A stretch of 5,985 nt of DNA, from NCBI GenBank assembly GCA_031283785.1, contig JAITBC010000410.1, positions 1-5,985 on the forward strand, given 5' to 3'. Source of the stretch: Tannerella sp. GTDB lineage: Bacteria > Bacteroidota > Bacteroidia > Bacteroidales > Tannerellaceae. How positions within the stretch are numbered: the first letter of the stretch is position 1; each line of letters opens with the position of its first letter. The position numbers and the translations under genes were made by a program. This document shows positions 1 to 5,985 of this stretch, piece by piece. The notes beneath the pieces are model-generated. The model was not told the origin of the DNA and made no database searches. It was given only the letters and a program-made list of their open reading frames with translations.

Positions 1-1539
1 CTTGAAAATAAAGGCGAATATATCAATAAAACAGAAGACGGACTGCTGGATATTATCAATCAGAAATCCTGGGTCTCGCCTCGCAACGATTTAGGGTTTA
101 AGAATTATAACGGCATTGAATATTCGGTTGAACTGACTACGGCATTGTATGCACATACTATTTCACAAACATTATATTTGTTGGGCGACAAATTAAGTCC
201 GCACATTCGTAAGCTTGCCGTAGAATCCGTATATAAAAGATGTTTTGAGCCGGTGCTTTATAAAATCAATACACAAAACAATCATCCAGAAAGCAAATTC
301 CTTGTAATGACTAACAATTACAACCATGTTTGTCTTTCGGGCGTTGTAGGAGCAGCACTGACACTCATAGACGACAAGCGTGAACGGGCTGTTTTTGCCT
401 GTATCGGTGAATATTATTCACAAAACGGATTAGCCGGTTTCGGCGACGACGGTTATTGTTCGGAAGGAGTAGGTTATTTTAACTACGGTTTCGGTAATTT
501 CGTAGTTCTCGGCGAATCTCTCCGTCGGGCGACAGGAGGAAAAATAAATTTATTCGATAATCCGAAAGTGCGTAAAATAGCCGCATACCCGGTTAAACTT
601 GAAACAATCAACAACGTATATCCGGCAATAGCAGACAGTCAGATAGGAGCTTCACCCAACCCGAATATCATGTTTTATGTGAACAAAATTTATCAAATGG
701 GAATACCCGAATATGAAGCCGTCGACTGGGAAGGTAAAACCAATGATATTGTAACGAATATTATGATGGCGTTTCCTGATGCCGTTTCCGCAATCGGAAA
801 TGAATCTTCCCGGTCGGGCAACGAAGATAAATTACGTTCCTTCTTTGAACAGTCGGCCGTTCTTGTCGTGCGGCCTTCTACCGGGGAAAGCAGTCTCGGC
901 GCAGCAATCAAAGGCGGGAATAATGCCGAAAATCATAATCACAACGACGTAGGATCATATACGGTCGTATCGGGAGACGAAAATATTGCGGGAGACCAGG
1001 GTTCCATACCTTATACAAAAGATATTTTCGACCCCAAATACCGGTATACTTATAAAACGGTCGGTTCGTATGGTCACCCGGTTCCGTTGGTGGCAGGAAA
1101 ACAGCAGACGCCGGGGGCGCAGGCAAAAGCAACCGTATTAAACCGTCGTTTCTCGGATGAAGAAGATGTATTTACGCTTGACTTGCGCCCTGCTTACGAT
1201 GTCCCTTCACTTACAAAGCTGGAACGTACAATGATTTATTCGCGCAAAGGAGCAGGTAAAGTTTCGTTTGAAGATAATTTTGCATTTTCACAGCCGGAAA
1301 ATTTTGAAACAGTTGTTGTTACTCGCGCCGACTGTAAAAAAATATCAGACGACAGGATTTTGTTGGAAGGCAAGACACAAAAAATTGAAGTATTAATGAC
1401 ATCACCAGGCAACAAACTCTCCATCCGTGAAGAAAAAATCAGTGAAGGCGGAACGCCGTATACTCGCATAGGAATTTATATCGACAAACCGCTTAAAGAA
1501 GGGAAAATAATATTGACATATATACCTGTCCGGAATTAA
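1..1539 (+). CDS. Heparinase II/III-family polysaccharide lyase (5' partial)
   Basis: The frame is open from base 1, so the true start lies left of the window; the first ATG seen (145) is internal because the upstream codons read through in family-like sequence. 512 residues are visible (numbered from base 1). The family cleaves uronic-acid glycans by beta-elimination, using an (alpha/alpha) toroid followed by a beta-sandwich. Motifs seen: NNYNHV at 105-110 (Asn108-His109 match the catalytic Asn-His of PL17/PL21 enzymes), DDGYCSEGVGYFNYG at 149-163 (family Gly/Tyr block, with candidate catalytic tyrosines), NHNHNDVGSY at 311-320, GDQG around Asp332 and YGHPVPLV around His359. His314, Asp332 and His359 are placed like the structural zinc ligands of PL17/PL21; this is inferred from spacing. 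It ends 11 bp before the SGNH hydrolase gene, suggesting cotranscription. The missing part should hold the signal peptide and first helices. The exact PL family (12, 15, 17, 21 or other) and substrate cannot be fixed by eye. Confidence 0.9.
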   Translation, partial: LENKGEYINKTEDGLLDIINQKSWVSPRNDLGFKNYNGIEYSVELTTALYAHTISQTLYLLGDKLSPHIRKLAVESVYKRCFEPVLYKINTQNNHPESKFLVMTNNYNHVCLSGVVGAALTLIDDKRERAVFACIGEYYSQNGLAGFGDDGYCSEGVGYFNYGFGNFVVLGESLRRATGGKINLFDNPKVRKIAAYPVKLETINNVYPAIADSQIGASPNPNIMFYVNKIYQMGIPEYEAVDWEGKTNDIVTNIMMAFPDAVSAIGNESSRSGNEDKLRSFFEQSAVLVVRPSTGESSLGAAIKGGNNAENHNHNDVGSYTVVSGDENIAGDQGSIPYTKDIFDPKYRYTYKTVGSYGHPVPLVAGKQQTPGAQAKATVLNRRFSDEEDVFTLDLRPAYDVPSLTKLERTMIYSRKGAGKVSFEDNFAFSQPENFETVVVTRADCKKISDDRILLEGKTQKIEVLMTSPGNKLSIREEKISEGGTPYTRIGIYIDKPLKEGKIILTYIPVRN

Positions 1540-1550
1540 TTTGATAAAGT

Positions 1551-2567
1551 ATGAAAGCGACAAAGATCCTGTTATTTATTTCATGTTTATTGAGTTGTAA
1601 CCTGATGATTTTCTCTATCAATAAGAGCGTTATCAGTAAGTCCGACATTGATTTGCAGGCAGGCGAGATGACCGAAATACCGATAGAGATGGGTAATCAT
1701 GTCTGGAAAATGTCGTGCAGCCTTGCTTTTTCATCATTTGATTCCGTAAAAATCGGGAAAGGCAGGACAATCTATCAGGGAGGATGGTTGTATATTGATT
1801 CATCCGTAATAGAAATTCATGCAAACGGAAAGACGGATATTTTAAGGGAATCACTAAAGCATAATTTACATATAGATGCACGATTGATGATATTTATAAA
1901 TCAGAAATATGATTTGACGGATATTACCGTCATGTCTGAGACCGGCAGGTTTTCTTATACAACAAATACATTCGGAGGTAATTACAACCCTTTTATTGAA
2001 GCCGGTTCACCGCTTAAAGTTGAAAGATTCAATTTTGACATTTCGGAAGACTGCTCAAAAAAGATTCTGTATATAGGCGACAGTTATGCGGGAAGTCAGT
2101 CGCGCAGCAGAGTTCCCGGAGCATTGTATCTTTCCTTTAATATCCGTTCGTTTATGACATCGAATATGTCGGGAGGTAACGCACAGACTTTGTACAAATT
2201 ACTTAATGAAGCATTGCAATATATGAAGCCCGAATACGTTATATGGACATCAGGAATGAATGATCAGGATTTTCACGTATGGCTTAAAGTCACCGGCGAC
2301 GCTATACGCCTGATAGAATCAACGGGAGCAATACCCGTTTTATGTACTGTCCCCTCTGTGCCAAAAAGAGATAAAACTGCTATAAACCAATGGATTCGTT
2401 CAAGTAAATATAGATATATCGATCTTTCAATTGCTGTTTCCAATGATAAAGGCATATGGAATGAAGGTATGTTGTATGAAGATAATGTCCACCCTGCGGA
2501 GTTGGGCGCATCGGCTTTAGCGTTACGTGTCCTGAATGATTTTCCTGAAATAATGCAAACATTTTAA
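1551..2567 (+). CDS. Secreted SGNH/GDSL hydrolase, probable carbohydrate esterase
   Basis: 338 residues. The N-terminus is a hydrophobic export signal (about residues 5-23). An LLSC sequence ending at Cys16 could be a lipobox, but the hydrophobic stretch continues beyond it, so type I secretion or lipidation are both possible. Residues about 30-165 are rich in predicted strands and resemble no domain I can name firmly. The C-terminal half carries the SGNH set: block I GDSYAGS with nucleophile Ser178, block II Gly208/Gly209, block III SGMND with Asn237, and block V DNVHPAELG with Asp311 and His314. All catalytic positions are present, so it should be active. A beta-rich N-domain plus SGNH fold is reminiscent of CE2-type deacetylases, but this is inference. 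The role would be removal of acyl groups from the glycan cleaved by the neighbouring lyases. It starts 11 bp after the lyase gene, with AAAGT directly before the ATG and no Shine-Dalgarno motif. Confidence 0.88.
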   Translation: MKATKILLFISCLLSCNLMIFSINKSVISKSDIDLQAGEMTEIPIEMGNHVWKMSCSLAFSSFDSVKIGKGRTIYQGGWLYIDSSVIEIHANGKTDILRESLKHNLHIDARLMIFINQKYDLTDITVMSETGRFSYTTNTFGGNYNPFIEAGSPLKVERFNFDISEDCSKKILYIGDSYAGSQSRSRVPGALYLSFNIRSFMTSNMSGGNAQTLYKLLNEALQYMKPEYVIWTSGMNDQDFHVWLKVTGDAIRLIESTGAIPVLCTVPSVPKRDKTAINQWIRSSKYRYIDLSIAVSNDKGIWNEGMLYEDNVHPAELGASALALRVLNDFPEIMQTF

Positions 2568-2630
2568 TCGTACTTTATTTAGTATGAAACACATTATCCT
2601 AAATAATTAACCATAAATAAATAAAAAAGT
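2568..2630 (+). other. AT-rich leader between the SGNH and alginate lyase genes
   Basis: This 63-bp gap is almost entirely A and T and ends in an A-rich run directly before the lyase ATG, as expected for Bacteroidota translation starts that lack Shine-Dalgarno pairing. It contains TACTTTAT near 2571, which only partly fits the Bacteroides -7 element TAnnTTTG, and I see no matching TTTG -33 box at the right distance. It could hold a weak internal promoter, but the sequence does not prove one. No hairpin with a T-run terminator is visible. The base composition changes sharply just downstream. Confidence 0.4.
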
Positions 2631-3824
2631 ATGAAAACAGTTTTTATTCCGTTGTTGTTTGTTTTGTTACTTTTCGGATGTTCTTCTTCCGTCGATCCGG
2701 GACTTGTTACGCTGGATTTCGAAGAGTTGGCAACCAAGAAAGAGCTTGTGCGGTCAGGGAAGTCCGACTGTCAGGCTGCTTATGAAAACCTTATTTCCGA
2801 AGCGCAGGAATGTCTCGCCGCCGTTCCGGATAAAGTGACCGCAGGCGTCTTACCGCCTTCGGGCGACAGTCATGATTTTGTGGCCATCGGCAAGTATTCC
2901 TGGCCGAACCCGGATACCCCCGACAGCCTGCCTTGGATCAGGATCGACTGCAAGATCAATCCCGACGCTTACGGCGAAAAATACGATTTGGAACGTTACG
3001 ACCGCACCATGGCAAACATCAAAACCCTGTCGCTGGCATGGTTTTATTCCGGCGACGAACAATATGCCGCCAAAGCCGCCGAAATGCTCAGGGTCTGGTT
3101 TATCAACGGCGACACGCGGATGAACCCGCATTTTGAGTATGCTTCCTACCTGCCCGGCGTGTACGACGGAATGGCCATCGGTATTATCTTTGGCTCTACG
3201 CTTGTTGAACTGATCGACCATATCCGGCTGCTCTCGCTTTCGGACAACTGGACGGAGGTGGATGATCAGGCTATGAAAAAATGGTTTTCGGATTATACCA
3301 AATGGTTGCTCGAAAGTGATTTCGGAAAAAAGGAAGGCCGGGCGAAAAACAATCACGGCACATGGTATGCAGCACAAGTGGCAGCGGCTTCCCTGTATAC
3401 GGGCGAACTGCAATACGCCAAAGACATGGCGGAACTCGCCCGGAAGCAGATCGAAGAGCAGATCGACCCCAATGGCGGATTGCCTGCTGAATTGAGGCGC
3501 GACTGGGCGTATCATTATTCGATCTATGGAATGCAGGGATTTACGGCCATAGCCCTGTGCGCCGAACAGGTGGGCGTTGACCTCTGGAACCATAAAACAT
3601 CCTACGACCGGGGACTGCAGTTGGCTTTCCGCTTCCTTCAACCTTACCTGGACGACGAAAAGCCCTGGACAGCCGGGGAAATCCGGGAAGGGTCGAAGCC
3701 CAATGTTTCCGCATTATCCATCATGCGTTGGGCGGAAAAAAAATATCCTTCGGAATCTTTCGGGAAGACAGTCGATTATCTCTACACCATCGCCCCAGCG
3801 AAAACAAGATCTTTATTACAATAA
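2631..3824 (+). CDS. Alginate lyase-superfamily lipoprotein (PL5/PL38-like)
   Basis: 397 residues, normal for the family. A lipoprotein signal peptide ends in the lipobox LFGC with Cys17, followed by SSSVD, so it is membrane-anchored; the strong acidic surface-export stretch of many Bacteroidota lipoproteins is absent, leaving the membrane side unclear. Family blocks of Pfam Alginate_lyase follow: the W-P-x-P-D...LPWI...NPD block at about 91-107, helical repeats, the catalytic KNNHGTWY block (Asn241, His242), and LPAELRRDWAYHY (Arg289/Arg290, Tyr294 or Tyr296). By alignment with AlgL-type enzymes, Asn-His neutralises the C5 uronate and Arg plus Tyr complete the beta-elimination site, so it should be active. 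The likely substrate is a mannuronan- or glucuronan-like polyuronide; the sequence alone does not decide. The gene lies 63 bp after the SGNH gene and is clearly GC-richer than it. Its stop is 8 bp before the next start, so those two are surely cotranscribed. Confidence 0.9.
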   Translation: MKTVFIPLLFVLLLFGCSSSVDPGLVTLDFEELATKKELVRSGKSDCQAAYENLISEAQECLAAVPDKVTAGVLPPSGDSHDFVAIGKYSWPNPDTPDSLPWIRIDCKINPDAYGEKYDLERYDRTMANIKTLSLAWFYSGDEQYAAKAAEMLRVWFINGDTRMNPHFEYASYLPGVYDGMAIGIIFGSTLVELIDHIRLLSLSDNWTEVDDQAMKKWFSDYTKWLLESDFGKKEGRAKNNHGTWYAAQVAAASLYTGELQYAKDMAELARKQIEEQIDPNGGLPAELRRDWAYHYSIYGMQGFTAIALCAEQVGVDLWNHKTSYDRGLQLAFRFLQPYLDDEKPWTAGEIREGSKPNVSALSIMRWAEKKYPSESFGKTVDYLYTIAPAKTRSLLQ

Positions 3825-3832
3825 GAATAGAC

Positions 3833-5101
3833 ATGCAACGCAGGACATTCATCAAACAAATAGGAACCGGAGCAGCGGCAACATGGCTGTTACCTGAAAT
3901 TCCATCATTCGCAACCAGGAAAAAACAACCGGTCATCCTGTTGGTTTCTTCATGGCAAACGTTCAATATCGGCGATATTGCCCATACTCCCGGCGTTTTA
4001 GCTGTTTTCGGACAACTGTTACCCGGTGTGAAGATAATTCTTTGGCCGCATGATGTAGGCAACGGCGTGAAGGAAATACTCGCCCGCCGGTTTCCCGAAG
4101 TAGCTGTCGTACAAAGCGAAGATGAGGTGAAGGCCGCCATTACCGAAGCCGATGTGCTGGTGCACGGCTCCGGACCTTCGCTGGTTGGACGCCGTAATAT
4201 TGCACGTTGGATCGAAACGACGGACAAACCTTTTGGCATCTACGGTATCACTTTTCCGGGCAAATACGTTGCCCGGAACGTGCCGTTGACAGCCTCCGAA
4301 ACGGATACAGCCATCCTGAACAAGGCATCATTCCTGTTTTTCAGGGATTCCGTTTCGCTTGATTTCGCCCGGACTCACAGCATCGCCTGTCCTATCATGG
4401 AATTTGGCCCCGACGGCACCTTTGCTTGTGACCTTCATAACGATGACGCCGCTACATCATTCATGAAGGAACACGAGTTGGAGGAAGGCCGTTTCATGTG
4501 CTGCATCCCCCGTTATCGTTATACGGAGGAATGGTTGGCTAAAGGGAAAAACAGGCCTTACGTACAAGATCATGTGGATATCAACAACAAAATGAAAGAC
4601 CATGACAACGCTCCCTTACGCGAGGCCGTAACGACCGTTGTGCGCAAAACCGGCATGAAAATACTCCTTTGCCCGGAAGACGAAACTCAGGTGGCACTCG
4701 GTAAGACGCTCATTTTGGATCATCTTCCCGCCGACGTGAAGGCGCACGTAGTATGGCGCGACCGCTACTGGCTTACAGATGAAGCCGTGAGTACTTACAG
4801 ACGATCCGCCGGATTGTTCGGATTGGAAATGCATTCACCGATTATATGTATCGGACAGGGCATTCCGGCTGTAGTTTGCCGGTTTTACGAGCAATCCACC
4901 AAAGGCTTCATGTGGCGCGACATCGGCCTGGACGAATGGCTGTTTGACATGGACATCCCGGAAGAAGCGTCCAGAGTAGCGCCAACCGTGCTCTCCATTG
5001 CGGAAAATCAGGAGGAGGCAAAAGAAAAAGCGCTGAATGCGCAAGCTTTTGTCAAACAGCGACAGCGGGAAACTATAAATATCCTGAAACAATTTCTGTA
5101 A
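3833..5101 (+). CDS. Tat-exported polysaccharide pyruvyl transferase-family protein
   Basis: 422 residues from the ATG at 3833. I chose this start over an in-frame ATG at 3728 because it puts RRTFIK at residues 3-8 ahead of a Gly/Ala-rich hydrophobic stretch (10-20), a clear twin-arginine signal, and avoids about 100 bp of overlap with the lyase gene. The rest fits the GT-B-like pyruvyl transferase family: N-terminal FNIGD (Asn45, Gly47, Asp48), HGSGPSL at 111-117 in place of the usual Gly-rich loop, RDSVS at 171-175, a GPDGTF block, and C-terminal EMHSP (His334) followed by a G-x-P segment and Lys357. Family members such as CsaB and WcaK move pyruvate from phosphoenolpyruvate to sugars in the cytoplasm. 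This one appears to be exported and has Glu332 where Arg is usual, so classical transferase activity is doubtful. Depyruvylation, another glycan modification, or sugar binding are alternatives. Its place between a lyase and an oxidoreductase ties it to the glycan pathway. Confidence 0.8.
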   Translation: MQRRTFIKQIGTGAAATWLLPEIPSFATRKKQPVILLVSSWQTFNIGDIAHTPGVLAVFGQLLPGVKIILWPHDVGNGVKEILARRFPEVAVVQSEDEVKAAITEADVLVHGSGPSLVGRRNIARWIETTDKPFGIYGITFPGKYVARNVPLTASETDTAILNKASFLFFRDSVSLDFARTHSIACPIMEFGPDGTFACDLHNDDAATSFMKEHELEEGRFMCCIPRYRYTEEWLAKGKNRPYVQDHVDINNKMKDHDNAPLREAVTTVVRKTGMKILLCPEDETQVALGKTLILDHLPADVKAHVVWRDRYWLTDEAVSTYRRSAGLFGLEMHSPIICIGQGIPAVVCRFYEQSTKGFMWRDIGLDEWLFDMDIPEEASRVAPTVLSIAENQEEAKEKALNAQAFVKQRQRETINILKQFL

Positions 5102-5206
5102 TGACCGGGCAAGTCAAATTGTCGCAAACCCATAGTCGTCACCGACGAGATAGCATCCCATTACACGGGAAAACAAGAGAATTCACTATTTAAACAATTA
5201 TTACCT
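5102..5206 (+). other. Intergenic spacer before the FAD oxidoreductase gene
   Basis: The 105-bp gap is the longest in the window. Its first half is of mixed composition and its last 40 bases are AT-rich, ending ACAATTATTACCT before the ATG. A small perfect inverted repeat, TCGTC-ACC-GACGA (5136-5148), could form a 5-bp hairpin with a 3-base loop; no T-run follows, so it does not look like an intrinsic terminator. I find no convincing Bacteroides -33/-7 promoter pair. The spacer may be a processed or attenuating interval inside one operon, or may hold a promoter I cannot recognise. Confidence 0.35.
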
Positions 5207-5985
5207 ATGAAAAAAAGATTTTTTTTAACTTTGATGATATGTTGCACATCCATATTATCAACATTCGCACAGAAAAACAGTATGGTACTGGTCGAGGCGG
5301 AAAGCTTTTCCGATCATGGAGGCTGGGCGCTCGACCAGCAGTTTATGGATCAGATGGGATCGCCCTTCCTGCTGGCGCACGGACTGGGGAAACCCGTCAA
5401 GGATGCTTCAACAAAAGTAACAATACCCCGAAAAGGTGTCTGGAACGTATATGTACGTACCTGGAATTGGTGCGCACCCTGGAAAACCGCTGAAAAGCCG
5501 GGGCGCTTCATGCTCTCCGTCAATGGCGCCGTCCTGCCCGGCGAGCTTGGGTTAGGCGACAGGTGGAACTGGGAATATGCCGGCAGCGTTGACATCGGGG
5601 CGGGTGAAAATACGGTCGCCCTGCACGACCTGACCGGATTCGACGGGCGTTGCGACGCCATCCTCTTTTGTCGGAATAAAGACGCCGATATCCCGAACGA
5701 AGGCGACGCCATGTATCGTTTCCGCAAAAAACTGCTCGGCCTTCCCGAAAAACCGGCGGATGGGGGCGTTTACGACCTCGTGGTCGTGGGAGCCGGCATG
5801 GCTGGGTTGGGAGCGGCCATTAAAGGCGCAAGGGAAGGATTAAAAGTAGCGCTGGTTCATGACCGCCCCGTCCCGGGAGGCAATAACAGCATCGAGGTGC
5901 AGGTCGTAGCCAGCGGAGGGCTTAACCTGGAGCCATACACGCGGCTGGGCGACGTCGTCAGGGAAATAAAGAATGTTTACCGCCG
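5207..5985 (+). CDS. Secreted FAD-dependent oxidoreductase with N-terminal beta-rich module (3' partial)
   Basis: 259 residues are visible and the frame runs off the right edge without a stop. The ATG at 5207 begins a typical Sec signal peptide: MKKR, a hydrophobic core, and a TFA-Q cleavage site after Ala21. Residues about 27-155 form a Trp- and Gly-rich, strand-rich module beginning VLVEAESF, with W-N-V-Y-V-R-T-W and VDIGAGENTVAL stretches; VEAE starts and such strands are common in carbohydrate-binding beta-sandwich domains, so glycan binding is inferred. From about 188 comes a Rossmann FAD site: DLVVVGAGMAGLGAA, with Gly195, Gly197 and Gly200 of the GxGxxG motif, followed by a second strand and a PGGNNS turn, as in the FAD-dependent oxidoreductases of the FAD_oxidored type (Pfam). 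The catalytic region is outside the window. It is likely to oxidise a sugar or glycan end released by the upstream enzymes, but substrate and electron acceptor are unknown. It lies 105 bp after the preceding gene and is GC-rich. Confidence 0.85.
   Translation, partial: MKKRFFLTLMICCTSILSTFAQKNSMVLVEAESFSDHGGWALDQQFMDQMGSPFLLAHGLGKPVKDASTKVTIPRKGVWNVYVRTWNWCAPWKTAEKPGRFMLSVNGAVLPGELGLGDRWNWEYAGSVDIGAGENTVALHDLTGFDGRCDAILFCRNKDADIPNEGDAMYRFRKKLLGLPEKPADGGVYDLVVVGAGMAGLGAAIKGAREGLKVALVHDRPVPGGNNSIEVQVVASGGLNLEPYTRLGDVVREIKNVYR

Noticed and set aside
145..147. ATG at 145 as the start of the heparinase-like gene
   Set aside because: The frame is open to base 1 with family-like sequence upstream, and there is no signal peptide at this ATG, so the gene begins outside the window.
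2571..2578. TACTTTAT as a Bacteroides -7 promoter element
   Set aside because: It lacks the TTTG end of the TAnnTTTG consensus, and there is no -33 TTTG box at a proper distance.
2850..3641. 263-codon minus-strand open frame opposite the alginate lyase gene
   Set aside because: It lies wholly antisense to a gene with clear family motifs, and its translation shows no recognisable domain; such frames arise from GC-rich third positions.
3728..3832. Earlier in-frame ATG extending the pyruvyl transferase-like protein by 35 residues
   Set aside because: It overlaps the end of the alginate lyase gene, and the extension would bury the twin-arginine signal that begins naturally at the ATG at 3833.
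5136..5148. Small hairpin as an intrinsic terminator
   Set aside because: The stem is only 5 bp and no T-run follows it.
5101..5193. 30-codon ORF whose ATG overlaps the stop of the pyruvyl transferase-like gene (TAATG)
   Set aside because: The translation is basic and low in hydrophobic structure with no recognisable motif; the overlap is probably chance.
5239..5493. 84-codon plus-strand frame overlapping the FAD oxidoreductase gene
   Set aside because: It is out of frame with the signal peptide and FAD motif reading frame and has no domain-like sequence.

Overview
The window looks like part of a carbohydrate-processing gene cluster from a Bacteroidota bacterium, probably Bacteroidales-like. 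This rests on AT-rich translation starts without Shine-Dalgarno motifs, the lipoprotein and secretion signals, and protein families typical of polysaccharide utilization loci (PULs). All five genes lie on the plus strand with gaps of 11, 63, 8 and 105 bp, which suggests one operon or two adjacent ones. No RNA gene, IS element, CRISPR array or SusC/SusD pair is visible.

Layout: (1) 1-1539, the C-terminal 512 residues of a heparinase II/III-type polysaccharide lyase, cut by the left edge. (2) 1551-2567, a secreted SGNH/GDSL hydrolase with an extra N-terminal domain and all four signature blocks. (3) 2631-3824, a lipoprotein of the alginate lyase superfamily (Pfam Alginate_lyase; PL5/PL38-like) with an intact Asn-His / Arg / Tyr catalytic constellation. 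(4) 3833-5101, a polysaccharide pyruvyl transferase-fold protein that unexpectedly starts with a twin-arginine (Tat) signal. (5) 5207 to the right edge, the first 259 residues of a secreted FAD-dependent oxidoreductase with a beta-rich N-terminal module before its Rossmann FAD site.

My reading is that the genes act together outside the cytoplasm on an acidic (uronic-acid-containing), probably substituted glycan. Two different lyases cleave the chain, the SGNH enzyme removes ester groups, and the pyruvyl-transferase-like protein and the flavoprotein perform unknown modification or demodification steps. The substrate is not determined by the sequence. Alginate, glucuronan or a host or algal glycan are all possible.

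The most unusual points are the exported pyruvyl-transferase homologue, which would have no obvious access to phosphoenolpyruvate and has Glu where the family usually has Arg before the catalytic His; the flavoprotein with a Sec rather than Tat signal; and a sharp base-composition change near 2640 that separates genes 1-2 (AT-rich) from genes 3-5 (GC-richer).
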